The notes beneath the pieces are model-generated. The model saw only the letters and a list, made by a program, of their open reading frames with translations, did not search any database and had not been told where the DNA came from. The position numbers were made by a program, and so were the translations under genes. Positions 51,986 through 61,915 of a stretch of DNA of 64,000 bases are shown here, piece by piece (the stretch's first letter is position 1; each line of letters begins with the position of its first letter). This stretch comes from Butyrivibrio sp. XPD2006 (lineage in GTDB: Bacteria; Bacillota; Clostridia; Lachnospirales; Lachnospiraceae). The stretch is taken from NCBI RefSeq assembly GCF_000420865.1, contig NZ_ATVT01000006.1:165180-229179 (forward strand). Reading direction: 5' to 3'.

Positions 51986-53821
51986 ATGACTAATGACGAA
52001 AACCGGATCAAAGATGACAATGAAATAAAAGAAAAGATCAGATCTCGTTACAAAGGCGTTGGAGAAGATCAACTAGATGTCATACCTGCAACTCCTCAAG
52101 AGGACTTCTATAGATCCGAGGCGCCCAAAAGGGTTGCTGTATATGCCAGAGTGTCTACGGATGATCCCAATCAAACCTCTTCTTATGAACTACAAAAAAA
52201 TCATTATGAAGACATGGTTAATCAACGTAGCAACTGGGAACTCGTAGATATATATGCTGACGAAGGTATATCCGGAACCTCTCTGCAGCACCGGGATGAA
52301 TTTGTAAGAATGATAAATGACTGCAGAGACGGAAAAATCGATTTAATAGTAACAAAGAGTGTATCTCGCTTCGCTAGGAATATCATTGATTGCATAGGTT
52401 ATGTACGTCAACTCAAAGCTCTCGAATCACCGGTTGGTGTCTTCTTTGAAACAGAAAACATTTTTACCTTGGATGAAAACTCTGAAATGGCGCTCTCCTT
52501 CATAGCAACACTGGCCCAAGAAGAAAGTCACTCCAAGTCAGAAATCATGAATGCTTCCATCGAAATGCGTTTCAAAAGAGGCGTATTCTTAACTCCAAAA
52601 TTGCTAGGTTATGATCACGATGAAAATGGTGATCTAATAATAAACGAAGAAGAAGCAAAAACTGTCCGGCTCATCTTCTTTTCATATCTATATGGTTATT
52701 CAACACAACAAATAGCTGATGCATTAACACAACTAGAATGTCTTACCAAAAAAGGGAATCAGTTCTGGTCCTCAAGCAGTATATTACAGATTCTTACGAA
52801 TGAGAGATACTGTGGAGACGTACTTGCCAGGAAAACATTTACTCCAAATTATCTCAATCATAAGTCTAAAAAAAACAAGCATGACAGAAATCAATATCGG
52901 CAAAAGAATCATCATGACGCAATCATATCCCGAGAAGATTTCTTTGCAGTACAGAAACTTATCCGTAACGCGAAATATGGCAACAAAGGCTATTTCCCTG
53001 AAATGCACGTAATTAGAACCGGAGTCCTAAGAGGGTATGTATCAGTACATCCGCGTTGGGCAGGCTTTAATGAGCAAGATTATTATCTTGCATGTGAAAG
53101 CACAGAAAATGTAGTTTTACTGCCTTCAATACCCACAGAAATCAAGATTCCAAAAGGCCGAATTGATCTTACTGGATATGAACTTGTAAGAACGCCATTT
53201 ATTAATACCTCTAAACAGATGATGCTTTCTGTCACTTCAAGCTCAATGATTTTTAATAAATATTGCCTGGAAAAGCTCAGAAATATTGAGCGAATAGATC
53301 TATATATTCATCCTGAAAAGAAAACCATCGCTGTTAGGAAAGCATCAGGAAATAATAGGAATTTCATGATCTGGAGCAAACAAAAGGATGGTTTTGTTGT
53401 CCCCAGGCAAATAAGTGGAGCCGCTTTCCTCCCAACATTATTCCAGATCTTTGGATGGCATAACGATACTCGGTATAAAATGGTCGGAACCCCCGTAAAC
53501 ATAAATGGTGAGACCGTTATCTGCTTCAGTGCTAAAGACGCCATTCTATATATTGAGAATGGCAATGAAGATGATATTCAGGAACAACCTCACAAAAATC
53601 GTAGAACAAAAGCATTTCCTGCAAAATGGGTGGATAGTTTCGGTGATGATTATTACACTGCTTGTGCCCAATTTGAGATAGATCAAATTGAAAAAAATGA
53701 TGCCAGCATTGATGACTCTAAACAAGTTTTTCTAAAAGAAGATGAAGGCGTAACCCCAAGGCCACAGGTAATCCAAGGCATGAACGAAATCATAGTTCAG
53801 TTAGGAGAACAAAATGAATAA
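51986..53821 (+). CDS. Large serine recombinase with extra C-terminal domain
   Basis: This 611-residue protein has a resolvase domain (about 48-195) with the catalytic Ser in VYARVSTDDP (near 56), DEGISGT and KSVSRFARN motifs, and a recombinase domain (about 205-320). The usual CxxC zinc ribbon is absent; a cysteine-poor GVLRGYVSVHPRWAGF block takes its place. Residues about 410-560 form a further domain whose elements (IHPEKKTIAVRK, PRQISGAAFLPTLFQIFGWH, RRTKAFPAKWVDSFG) recur in the next gene. ATG 51986 follows AAAGGAATCCCACCTT. Its stop overlaps the next start by eight bases. It probably integrates or inverts the surrounding cassette. Confidence 0.92.
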   Translation: MTNDENRIKDDNEIKEKIRSRYKGVGEDQLDVIPATPQEDFYRSEAPKRVAVYARVSTDDPNQTSSYELQKNHYEDMVNQRSNWELVDIYADEGISGTSLQHRDEFVRMINDCRDGKIDLIVTKSVSRFARNIIDCIGYVRQLKALESPVGVFFETENIFTLDENSEMALSFIATLAQEESHSKSEIMNASIEMRFKRGVFLTPKLLGYDHDENGDLIINEEEAKTVRLIFFSYLYGYSTQQIADALTQLECLTKKGNQFWSSSSILQILTNERYCGDVLARKTFTPNYLNHKSKKNKHDRNQYRQKNHHDAIISREDFFAVQKLIRNAKYGNKGYFPEMHVIRTGVLRGYVSVHPRWAGFNEQDYYLACESTENVVLLPSIPTEIKIPKGRIDLTGYELVRTPFINTSKQMMLSVTSSSMIFNKYCLEKLRNIERIDLYIHPEKKTIAVRKASGNNRNFMIWSKQKDGFVVPRQISGAAFLPTLFQIFGWHNDTRYKMVGTPVNINGETVICFSAKDAILYIENGNEDDIQEQPHKNRRTKAFPAKWVDSFGDDYYTACAQFEIDQIEKNDASIDDSKQVFLKEDEGVTPRPQVIQGMNEIIVQLGEQNE

Positions 53822-54524
53822 TGAAAATCCAAGCGAGTTGAAATTGTTAACACCTACCGAAAAAAGCATCGAAGAATTACCAGAGTTTTCTTATGAGGGC
53901 TACCAAGTTGTCCGCGGAGAATTCTTTGCTCACTTATTTGAGCCTTCTGTTACCTTGAAAGACGAAAAGGTATCTGTAAACATGGCCTGTATAAGAAGGC
54001 TTCCAAATGCTGAATATGTTCAATTTCTAGTAAATCCAACAGAAAAAAAATTAGCTGTAAAACCATGTAGTGAAGATATGAAAGACTCATTTAGATGGTC
54101 TTCCACTTCCGACGATGGAAAAAGAAAACCTCGTTCTATTTCATGTAAAATCTTTTTTGCTAAAGTAATGAAGCTCATGGACTGGAATCCAGAATACAGA
54201 TACAAAGTCTTGGGAAAGCTTGTTCATGCCGGCGCAGATTACTTATTTGTTTTTGATCTAACTTGTGCTGAAACATATTTATCCAAAAAAGATTCAAATG
54301 GCATCGCAAAAAGAACTGCTTACTACCCTGAAGAATGGAAAAATCAGTTCGGAGTCCCAGTAAGCGAACATAAAGACACCATTCAGATTAACATTTTTGA
54401 TGATTATGCTGTATTCAAAATAGAACGGGAGGAAACTAATGAAGATGCCAGAAATGATAGCAGCTCCATCAATTCTGATCGACACGAAAAAAATGAGAAT
54501 TCGGATCCACAAGAGCACCCTTAA
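53814..54524 (+). CDS. Paralogue of the recombinase C-terminal region
   Basis: This 236-residue protein has no resolvase domain but matches the recombinase C-terminus in order: VNPTEKKLAVKP (like IHPEKKTIAVRK), a PRSISCKIFFAKVMKLMDWN block with a YRYKVLGK end, and KRTAYYPEEWKNQFG (like RRTKAFPAKWVDSFG). The C-terminal 35 residues are Ser/Asn/Glu-rich. ATG 53814 overlaps the recombinase stop as ATGAATAA. It may bind the same DNA or partner as the recombinase and modulate it. Function is inferred. Confidence 0.75.
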   Translation: MNNENPSELKLLTPTEKSIEELPEFSYEGYQVVRGEFFAHLFEPSVTLKDEKVSVNMACIRRLPNAEYVQFLVNPTEKKLAVKPCSEDMKDSFRWSSTSDDGKRKPRSISCKIFFAKVMKLMDWNPEYRYKVLGKLVHAGADYLFVFDLTCAETYLSKKDSNGIAKRTAYYPEEWKNQFGVPVSEHKDTIQINIFDDYAVFKIEREETNEDARNDSSSINSDRHEKNENSDPQEHP

Positions 54525-54780
54525 GTACTTAAACAATCCTAAGTATATTTATCTACTTATCAATCCAAGTAAAGGACTCATCGCTATTCAAAGATGCGAA
54601 AAGAAACGTAGAGATGCTATAAAAATAAACTACTCTTCTGACAAGGATTGTGAGATTTATAGCTTTGATCTTTTACATCAGATGTCCCTATTAAAAGATA
54701 GTCCCATTAAACAATCCACCATAAAGCTCTATGGTCACACATATGATAATAAAATTATAGAGTTTGATTCTATCCAATAA
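54439..54780 (+). CDS. Short relative of the recombinase C-terminal domain, overlapping
   Basis: This 113-residue protein keeps the core pattern of the domain in the two upstream genes: LNNPKYIYLLINPSKGLIAI, then a YSFDLLHQMSLL segment and an IKLYGHTYDNKIIEF end. Its ATG at 54439 is behind a good GGGAGGAAACTA site and lies 86 bases inside the preceding gene in a different frame, an unusually long overlap. The first 15 residues therefore share bases with the Ser/Asn-rich tail of the neighbour. Role unknown; probably an accessory factor of the recombinase. Confidence 0.72.
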   Translation: MKMPEMIAAPSILIDTKKMRIRIHKSTLKYLNNPKYIYLLINPSKGLIAIQRCEKKRRDAIKINYSSDKDCEIYSFDLLHQMSLLKDSPIKQSTIKLYGHTYDNKIIEFDSIQ

Positions 54781-54801
54781 CCATTATGAAGGGTGAAACA
54801 A

Positions 54802-55737
54802 ATGGAGACAGAAAAACAACAAACAATAATTACTGATCCCGTTCTCAGCCGACTAATTCAACCATATAGCAAAAATGACATACAGCAATTACGAGAACAA
54901 CTCTGTCAAGATACAGGCCGAAAAACCATAAAAACCTGGCATAATAAGCATCTTAATGACGAACTGATTTTTAATCTATGCAATGAAATCGGTATACCTA
55001 TCGACATCAGAGAATATGATTTTTTTGATTTTAACAGCGCAGCCGTGTTCATATGTAAAAATCAACTCCTCCGACACGATCTAACAAATGAATATCAAAA
55101 ATACCTTATTGGCAAAGAGTATCACTATTCCTCAATGATTGAGATGCTAAGCAGTGTACAAAAGCAAAACCTAAAATCTAAGGTCGCTTCAACCATAGGC
55201 AAAAGATTATATGTAGCTAGCGGCACAGTGCTTAAATATGGAATCTATGCATCTGCAATAGATACCATTTATGAAAGCGATCCAGATTTTGCACGTCAAA
55301 TATTGTCAGGGCATCTCCTAGTGTCTCACGATAACATTATTGAGCTCTCCCGCATACCGCCTGACGAAATAAGGTCAGTAGCTAAAAATGTACGTGAATG
55401 TAAAATCGAACACTTAACCTTTGCTGATATACGGGATGGTATAAAAGCTAAATATCAGCAGAATAAAGCACCCGTTAGCCGTAAAGAACGACGTGAATTA
55501 AAACTCTCTGAAAGTGCACAAATTCGGCAAATGCCAGTATATGACCCTGATTCAGACGTTAATAGCTTATGCATGACAATAGGATCTTGGATCTCATCAA
55601 TACAAAGAGTTAATAATTCAGTTGATTTTAACAGAATTACAACAAAAGCCAGATTGCAGTTGGTAAAAGAGCTGTCATTTCTTGAAAGAACAATCAACAC
55701 CATTCAAGAAGCTCTAGTAGAGAGGAATAATACATGA
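54802..55737 (+). CDS. ParB-like protein, HTH part
   Basis: This 311-residue protein has a middle region (about 95-205) with the layout of the ParB/KorB DNA-binding helices: YHYSSMIEMLSSVQKQNLKS, VASTIGKRLYVASGTVLKYG, then ARQILSGHLLVSHDNIIELS. It lacks the N-terminal ParB nuclease/CTPase motif, which is instead on the next gene. ATG 54802 follows GAAGGGTGAAACAA. Its stop overlaps the next start as ATGA, so both are made together and probably act as one ParB-like pair. Confidence 0.7.
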   Translation: METEKQQTIITDPVLSRLIQPYSKNDIQQLREQLCQDTGRKTIKTWHNKHLNDELIFNLCNEIGIPIDIREYDFFDFNSAAVFICKNQLLRHDLTNEYQKYLIGKEYHYSSMIEMLSSVQKQNLKSKVASTIGKRLYVASGTVLKYGIYASAIDTIYESDPDFARQILSGHLLVSHDNIIELSRIPPDEIRSVAKNVRECKIEHLTFADIRDGIKAKYQQNKAPVSRKERRELKLSESAQIRQMPVYDPDSDVNSLCMTIGSWISSIQRVNNSVDFNRITTKARLQLVKELSFLERTINTIQEALVERNNT

Positions 55738-56576
55738 CTGAGAATTATAGTGAATTCATACCACATGTTCATTTTGAGCTTATACCTATTAAAGATCTTG
55801 TATCCAATCAGGATTATCAAAGAAATCTGTCTATGCTGCATGTAAAAAAGGCAGTTGAGAGTTTTGATCTTAACCAGATTAATCCAATAAAAGTCAGCAG
55901 ACGAGATGGCATTAATTATGTGTTTAACGGGCAGCATACCGCTGAAATTGTTGCTTTGGCTTCTGGAAGTAGAGAGACTCCCGTATGGTGCATGATATAT
56001 GATGATCTGGAATATAATGAAGAAGCGGATATTTTCGCTAACCAAATGAAAAATGTTAAGCCCTTACTACCATATGAAATATTCAACGCAAACTGTGAAG
56101 CCGGTAGTGAAAAAGAACTAATGATAAAATCTCTTGTGGAGTCTTATGATCTTAAGATTGCATCCAGTTCCACCCCTGGCTGTATCTGCGCTGTAGGTGC
56201 CTTAGAAAGCATATATAATAAATATGGCTATGAGATGTTGAACAGAGTGCTTGGACTTATCATAATGACTTGGGAAGGTGAGCCAAAATCTTTTTCCGCT
56301 AACATGATGAATGGAATAGCGCGACTGTTAAATGCATTTGAAAATGAAATAAAGGATGATATCTTCAAAGAAAAACTTGGAGACATTTCCATAAAAGAAA
56401 TAGTAAAAACTGCCAAAGAAAGAAGAGCTGGATCTTTAGGTTATGCAGAGACAATGCTAATCTTTTACAGTAAGCGCATGAAAAATCCCCCTGCTTGGAA
56501 AAAGCTTTACTCCACAAAAAATGAGAAAAAAAGCAGCACAATTGAAGCCAATGAAGCAAATACAAATGTTTCATAA
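55734..56576 (+). CDS. ParB N-terminal-domain protein
   Basis: This 280-residue protein begins with a ParB/sulfiredoxin-like fold: FELIPIKDLVSNQDYQRNLS, VKKAVESFDLNQINPIKVSR and the box-II-like NGQHTAEIVALASGSRETPV, where NGQHT stands for the usual GxRR. Residues 120-260 are helical and unassigned. ATG 55734 overlaps the stop of the HTH-type gene. It is the last gene of the five-gene recombinase cassette. It may be a nucleotide-dependent DNA clamp or nuclease; the altered motif makes activity uncertain. Confidence 0.78.
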   Translation: MTENYSEFIPHVHFELIPIKDLVSNQDYQRNLSMLHVKKAVESFDLNQINPIKVSRRDGINYVFNGQHTAEIVALASGSRETPVWCMIYDDLEYNEEADIFANQMKNVKPLLPYEIFNANCEAGSEKELMIKSLVESYDLKIASSSTPGCICAVGALESIYNKYGYEMLNRVLGLIIMTWEGEPKSFSANMMNGIARLLNAFENEIKDDIFKEKLGDISIKEIVKTAKERRAGSLGYAETMLIFYSKRMKNPPAWKKLYSTKNEKKSSTIEANEANTNVS

Positions 56577-56642
56577 TTCATTGTAAAAAGAGTCTCAGGA
56601 GATAATAATATAGCAATACGAGATTTTTAAGTAAATGAGATA

Positions 56643-56678
56643 ACCGGTCTCACAAATTCCTGAGACCGGTCTCATTTT
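56643..56678. terminator. Bidirectional terminator
   Basis: ACCGGTCTCA (56643-56652) pairs perfectly with TGAGACCGGT (56661-56670) over eight bases, followed by a T-rich stretch. It separates the recombinase cassette from the convergent restriction genes. Confidence 0.85.
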
Positions 56679-56694
56679 CCTCCAAAAGTCCAAA

Positions 56695-59349
56695 TCACAT
56701 ATCTTTCATCATACTAATAAAGTTATCTAATGAGTATGATCCATCCATATCTAGGCCTTCACCATTGAACACCATAAAATACCTATAATTGTTTCCAGCT
56801 TTCTCCTGCCACTTTCTTCCAAGTGCAAGCTTCAGCTTACTGTTGGAGTTGTCAAGGTGATCACCTTTTGCTTCAACCAAAAGGATCATGCCAGATGTAG
56901 TTCTAATCATAAAGTCAGGATAATGCTTAATAAATCCATTTATGCAAAAATCATTTTTTTCTATTATACGATGCCACCATCTCACTTTACCTGTACTTAC
57001 GATTGAATCTATCACCTTCACTTCAAATGGATTCATATCATCCTTTTCCGCCTCATAAAGAGAATATGGTATGGAATCAATTGTGGACATAGGTGTAATG
57101 AGTTCGGGCATTTTATAAGACTCTTTGCAAAGGACCTTTCCGCTATCTAACCATGTAATAAACTTCTCATGTCTATATACTTTTTCAAGTTCGGTAATCT
57201 TATCACCTATTTTTTCAGCATATGAAGGAGCAGATAAATTCAAAGTTTCCAACTCGTCCTCTGATAGATTCGAAACAACGCGTTGTACATATCCTTCAAT
57301 CTCACTCATTGAATACCGGTTATTACGATTAAGGCATTTTGCCAACCTATTTATGCTTTGAGTACGCTTGTGCTCTGGAGCTAGTTGGTCAAAATACTTC
57401 CTTATCCTATCACTATCAGTTTTATTAAATGAAATATACTGCGGAATAGCTTCGCCCTCATCACGAAGATCAATATTGTAAATTTCTCCAGTATTGAGGT
57501 TGAAATTTATATTTGCATCTAATCCATTTAGTGAGAAGCCTTCCGAAAGGTTTTCTGGCTCCAAGAGAGTATCTTCACCACCAAACAACGTTGTCTGCCC
57601 CATTCCTTTAACAAAAAACTGTGGGATTTTAAGCTCTTTTATTTCTTCTCTAAACTGTTCGCGAATAACATTCTGAGTAATCATATCTCCAAGCTCACCT
57701 CCTATAAAGGGACTATCTTGGGTTGATACTATTTCATTGTTATAATCTTCTGCCTCCGTGTTTATAGTGGCCAGCATATCACTTATTACCTGGCTATCAA
57801 CAGCACCACTGTTTTGTATAGAAGCTGCTATATCTTCTGCATTTATATCAGAGAACATATCCACAGATTCGCTGTTTCCATACGAAGGTGCAGGCTCCTG
57901 TACCATAAACGATGTTTGTTCCGTGTTTTCCTCAAAACCATGTTCCTCATTAGCATGATCCTCGTTTTCCACTTCTTCAACAGGCGCTCGATAGTCTTTT
58001 CTGCTAAAGCCGGAATTGTTTAATCCTTTAATTATGCTGCTTATAGTATCCTTAAAATTCTCTGAGCAAGCAAAAACATATGATGAATTCAATAGTGTCG
58101 ATGCATATTCTTTTGTATGCGGCTGACGTAATACTCTTCCAAGTATCTGCTCAACATCTATTTTTGAAGACTTGTTTGCAAGTGAAGCTAAGATATATGC
58201 AAACGGACAGTCCCATCCCTCTTTTAAAGCATTAACGGTTATGATATATCTAATCTCACATTTATCAGACATCAAGTCGATATTCTTCAAATCATTTATC
58301 TTAGAAGTCTTTATCGCAATCTGTTCTTCAGGTATTCCCATATTCAACAAAAGATTTTTCACTTTATCAAAGGTATCTTTGTCATCATCTGTTTTGGGTT
58401 CTGCTTGGAATAAAACAATAGGACGAATATACTTCCCAGACACACTGTATTCTTTAATTGTCTCTTTCTCTATGCTTCCCCGCAGCTGTATAGCATCACG
58501 AATAACCTCCTGTCTTGTCTTTTTATTAAAAAAGATAACTGGAAGCTTTACCATGTGTTCAGATTTGAGTTTTCTTGCATCAACATAAGATATTATATTG
58601 CTCGAAGACTTAGGTGTGGCAGTTAATTCAAGCACAAACGAAGGATTCAAATTTTGAATCATCTCATTACTTAGAACTGACCCTGCATTATGACTTTCAT
58701 CCACCACCACCACAGGTGATACCTGACGAAGCACTTGTATTAACGCAGTATCCGGCGTATCTGCTAATAATAATTCATTATCCTTAAAGTAGTGAGCAAA
58801 GTTTAAAAGGTTACCATTTTCCTGGTATACCTTTCTAGTGTCACGATTAGAACTATTAATTCGCAAGGATGCGTAACTAAAAACGCATACTGTTAACATC
58901 TCTCTTATAGTATCCGGAGAAAAATTCTGACCGCTAAGAAGCATTTCTTTTGTGTAAATACCAACGCGACCAGAGAAATCGTTATCCAATTTCTCTCTAT
59001 AAAAATGTTTTGGATTCGAAAGATTCTCTATAGTCTGTGTAAGAATAGCCTCCGATGGAACTAGCCAAATAACAACCTGCGGCTTGTCTTGTGGCATATG
59101 ATCAAATATTGTTTTTATTGAAGAACATGCCAAAAATGTTTTTCCACCACCAGTAGGTACTTTAAAACAGACGTGTGGCGTCCCCGGAAAATTATTATGA
59201 TAAGCTGGAACACCATCAGTTCCAACGCTAATATCTTTATTATTCCAGTACGTTTCCCATCCGCTTATTATGTTTTTCTTCTCGTCAACACAGTCAAGAT
59301 ACTTCTCGAGATCTCCTAAAACATCTTCCTGATATGTTTTTAATTTCAT
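56695..59349 (-). CDS. Type III restriction enzyme, Res subunit
   Basis: This 884-residue protein is the SF2 helicase-nuclease of a type III system. Motifs are PTGGGKTFLACSS (near 68), VVVDESHNAG (DESH box near 215), ELTATPKSSS, NALKEGWDCPFAYILASL and the QILGRVLRQP motif VI. The endonuclease core is near the C-terminus: HYPDFMIRTTSGMILLVEAK, the PD-x-ExK signature. ATG 59349 is four bases past the Mod stop, with its AAGGAGA inside the Mod gene, so the two subunits are co-translated. It cuts near unmethylated inversely oriented sites when bound to Mod. Confidence 0.93.
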   Translation of the reverse strand: MKLKTYQEDVLGDLEKYLDCVDEKKNIISGWETYWNNKDISVGTDGVPAYHNNFPGTPHVCFKVPTGGGKTFLACSSIKTIFDHMPQDKPQVVIWLVPSEAILTQTIENLSNPKHFYREKLDNDFSGRVGIYTKEMLLSGQNFSPDTIREMLTVCVFSYASLRINSSNRDTRKVYQENGNLLNFAHYFKDNELLLADTPDTALIQVLRQVSPVVVVDESHNAGSVLSNEMIQNLNPSFVLELTATPKSSSNIISYVDARKLKSEHMVKLPVIFFNKKTRQEVIRDAIQLRGSIEKETIKEYSVSGKYIRPIVLFQAEPKTDDDKDTFDKVKNLLLNMGIPEEQIAIKTSKINDLKNIDLMSDKCEIRYIITVNALKEGWDCPFAYILASLANKSSKIDVEQILGRVLRQPHTKEYASTLLNSSYVFACSENFKDTISSIIKGLNNSGFSRKDYRAPVEEVENEDHANEEHGFEENTEQTSFMVQEPAPSYGNSESVDMFSDINAEDIAASIQNSGAVDSQVISDMLATINTEAEDYNNEIVSTQDSPFIGGELGDMITQNVIREQFREEIKELKIPQFFVKGMGQTTLFGGEDTLLEPENLSEGFSLNGLDANINFNLNTGEIYNIDLRDEGEAIPQYISFNKTDSDRIRKYFDQLAPEHKRTQSINRLAKCLNRNNRYSMSEIEGYVQRVVSNLSEDELETLNLSAPSYAEKIGDKITELEKVYRHEKFITWLDSGKVLCKESYKMPELITPMSTIDSIPYSLYEAEKDDMNPFEVKVIDSIVSTGKVRWWHRIIEKNDFCINGFIKHYPDFMIRTTSGMILLVEAKGDHLDNSNSKLKLALGRKWQEKAGNNYRYFMVFNGEGLDMDGSYSLDNFISMMKDM

Positions 59350-59353
59350 ACAA

Positions 59354-61006
59354 TCAAAATCTCCTTATATCACGTGGGATTTTCTTAAACTCTATATGGA
59401 ATCGCTCCAGTTCAGAATCACTTAATGTACACTTATCCGCATAAATAGTGTAACTCTCCGCTGGTGTTTTTATTGTAGCCAAAAAGTCTTTATTTAGCGT
59501 CGTTAATTTATCTTTCTCATAATAGAAATAAATCGCATTATTTGAATGTACTCCAAGTAGATAAACATCGTTCTCGTCCTTTTCAGGAATAGGACTCTTG
59601 GTTTCTGTAAAGTATATGTATTCTCTAATATACTGTACTTCAAGTGACTCGTTAAGATTTTCTCCTAAAAATAGTTCTGGTCCAAGTTCATAGTAACTGA
59701 AGTTTCCACCAGCGCCCTCTTCAGAAGAATATCCATTTATAACACGTTTTGCCCTTTCAGCTGTAATCCTATCCGCATAATCCTCACGTTCAATCAGTAT
59801 AAAATGTCTATTCTCATCAGTCTCTTTATTTAACTTTAGTGTTGAATGAGCTGTTGTACCTGACCCCGCAAACGAATCAAGTATTATATCTCCATCATGT
59901 GTTATCGTGCGTATAGCTTCTTTTACATACTCAACAGACTTGGGCTGGGGAAAATCATTTTTATTTGTACCAGGAAACAACTCTCCAAAAGCATCTTGTC
60001 CTTTTTCCGTGTAGAACAGTGGATTATCCCAGATTGTAAACAACTTTTTCTTTGCAGCTTCGCCATCCTCATAAGCATAACTTTTTCTATATATTTTCCA
60101 AACACCATTCGTATTCTTTGCTTTCAGATAACTATTATCTCTTAATGAATGAGGTTTATCCCATGTCCAACATCCTTCATATCCATCCGGCCATAAAGGA
60201 AGTACTTCAATCGTATGTACCTCATCTTTTTCGAGAGAAAAAGATCCGTCAGATTCATTTACATAAAATGGGTAGAACAAATTAGGTCTGTTTTCTTTTC
60301 CAAATTCTCTATGTGTATTACGCAATTCAAGAGAACGATAAGGGCCTCTTCCATCATGATCATCTTCCCTATATTCATCCCTAATCTGGTCTTCATCTTT
60401 AAGAACACTGAAAAAGCCTTTTGGCGGAAGACTTTTTGCATATACCAAAAGATACTCATGTGATGTGGCAAAGTATTTATCTTGGCTCCTTCCCTTTGGA
60501 TTGCATTTTAATGTTATCTGGCTAATAAAATTTGACGCGCCAAATATCTCATCCATTATGTTTCGTAAATAAGTAATTTCATTGTCATCGATACTAATAA
60601 AAATAGCTCCCTCATCAGATAACAATCGATGGATAAGTTTCAATCTGGGATACATCATGCAAAGCCATTTATCATGTCTTGACAAATCATCTCCATCCTT
60701 GCCGACAACATTACCAAGCCATTCATTTATCTTGGTATCATTCACGTTATCGTTATAAACCCAATTCTCATTTCCGGTATTATACGGAGGATCAATATAT
60801 ACACACTTAATGCGACCTTCATAATGTGGAAGCAATGACTTTAACGCAATAAGATTATCTCCATGAATAATCATATTTTCAGATCCGTTATCTTCATCAT
60901 GCTGTCCGTTTTCGTCAAAACTATATTTTCTTTCAAGCACATGGTAGGGAACATCCAGATGATGGTTTACCACCTTGCTTTTTCCAATCCAATCAAGTGT
61001 CGGCAT
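59354..61006 (-). CDS. Type III DNA methyltransferase, Mod subunit
   Basis: This 550-residue beta-class N6-adenine methyltransferase has the catalytic DPPYNTGNENW at about residues 70-80 and the SAM-binding ILDSFAGSGTTAHSTL near 380. A target-recognition region lies between them (about 150-330). It methylates one strand of an asymmetric site and gives specificity to Res. ATG 61006 follows GATAGGAGTTTTGTGAT; TACAAT on the minus strand near 61041-61036 is a candidate -10. No phase-variable repeat is seen in the gene. Confidence 0.93.
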   Translation of the reverse strand: MPTLDWIGKSKVVNHHLDVPYHVLERKYSFDENGQHDEDNGSENMIIHGDNLIALKSLLPHYEGRIKCVYIDPPYNTGNENWVYNDNVNDTKINEWLGNVVGKDGDDLSRHDKWLCMMYPRLKLIHRLLSDEGAIFISIDDNEITYLRNIMDEIFGASNFISQITLKCNPKGRSQDKYFATSHEYLLVYAKSLPPKGFFSVLKDEDQIRDEYREDDHDGRGPYRSLELRNTHREFGKENRPNLFYPFYVNESDGSFSLEKDEVHTIEVLPLWPDGYEGCWTWDKPHSLRDNSYLKAKNTNGVWKIYRKSYAYEDGEAAKKKLFTIWDNPLFYTEKGQDAFGELFPGTNKNDFPQPKSVEYVKEAIRTITHDGDIILDSFAGSGTTAHSTLKLNKETDENRHFILIEREDYADRITAERAKRVINGYSSEEGAGGNFSYYELGPELFLGENLNESLEVQYIREYIYFTETKSPIPEKDENDVYLLGVHSNNAIYFYYEKDKLTTLNKDFLATIKTPAESYTIYADKCTLSDSELERFHIEFKKIPRDIRRF

Positions 61007-61112
61007 ATCACAAAACTCCTATCTCAAAAGATATATCCATTGTACCATCATAAGCCCATTTTTTGATGATCGTTCCCCTATATTAAGATAAAATTTATAA
61101 CCCACGTATATC

Positions 61113-61685
61113 TCACGCGGCCAGTTCCAGGTCATTCTTCACTTCATTTCCCCAGATATCCCACCCCGGAGTTTTTTGTCTCGCGAAGAGTTCCACCCGA
61201 GGAACATCACCCACAAGTTTCACAATCCTGTCTCTTGTCTCTGCAGGTTTTTTACTATGTTCTTCAATGTGACTGATGATAACCTGATGAACCGATGTGT
61301 CGATTCGCTTCGGATGTCCTTTGGTTGCAAGCAGGCAGATCTCGGCATTGGATCTTGTCCAATAGCCCATGCCCCAGAAAAGAGAATCTGATTTTTTATT
61401 TTGTTTCACCCAAACAAAGGCCACAGTTTTAAATTCGAATCCCCAGGCATCGATGACATCAAATGCCTTTTTCAGATTTGGAAATGTCGCCCACATGAAA
61501 AGGATAGAATCGTCTGCAGCAATTTCTTTAACCGGAAGATTGCAGATGTCATCAAGCTTCATTGTTGGGTAATGATTCTCTGCACTCCTTCCCTTTCCTT
61601 TTTCTGTCCGGACCCGAAACCTCCATGGCGGATCCGCATATATGACTTCATACTTTTTGTTCCCGTTTTGTTTTCCCCTGATCAT
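61113..61685 (-). CDS. MT-A70 family adenine methyltransferase
   Basis: This 190-residue protein is of the MT-A70/Ime4-like family common on phages and mobile elements. The catalytic DPPW is in YEVIYADPPWRFRV near residue 17, followed by HYPTMKLDDI, FMWATFPNLKKAF, and the GMGYWTRSNAEICLLATKGHPKR block. The ATG at 61685 follows GGAGGAACAAATAAAA; the longer upstream reading has no ribosome site. It is on the same strand as the relaxase upstream and probably protects or marks element DNA with N6-methyladenine. Confidence 0.92.
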   Translation of the reverse strand: MIRGKQNGNKKYEVIYADPPWRFRVRTEKGKGRSAENHYPTMKLDDICNLPVKEIAADDSILFMWATFPNLKKAFDVIDAWGFEFKTVAFVWVKQNKKSDSLFWGMGYWTRSNAEICLLATKGHPKRIDTSVHQVIISHIEEHSKKPAETRDRIVKLVGDVPRVELFARQKTPGWDIWGNEVKNDLELAA

Positions 61686-61915
61686 TTTTATTTGTTCCTC
61701 CCTCAAAAGTCCCGCGCATCTTCCCCATCCCCAAAGGGGGGGGGTAGAGTAAAGTGGCAAGTGGGGTTTCGGTATATATCTTCCCGAAACTCACTTGTTG
61801 GGGCACATCCCCAATCCCCTCGCCTCAGATTAAAATCTGACTACGCTCCTTCCGGAGCTAAAAGAAATTCCGCCAAGAAGATGGCAAATGACGCACGTTG
61901 ATTGTTAATAGAAAG
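61686..61915. other. Noncoding gap with inverted repeats
   Basis: The gap between relaxase and methyltransferase genes has no supported gene. It contains a near-palindrome with arms GGTTTCGG and CCGAAACTCACTTG (about 61775-61800), a GCTCC/GGAGC hairpin near 61847, and a run of ten G residues at 61735-61744. Confidence 0.5.
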
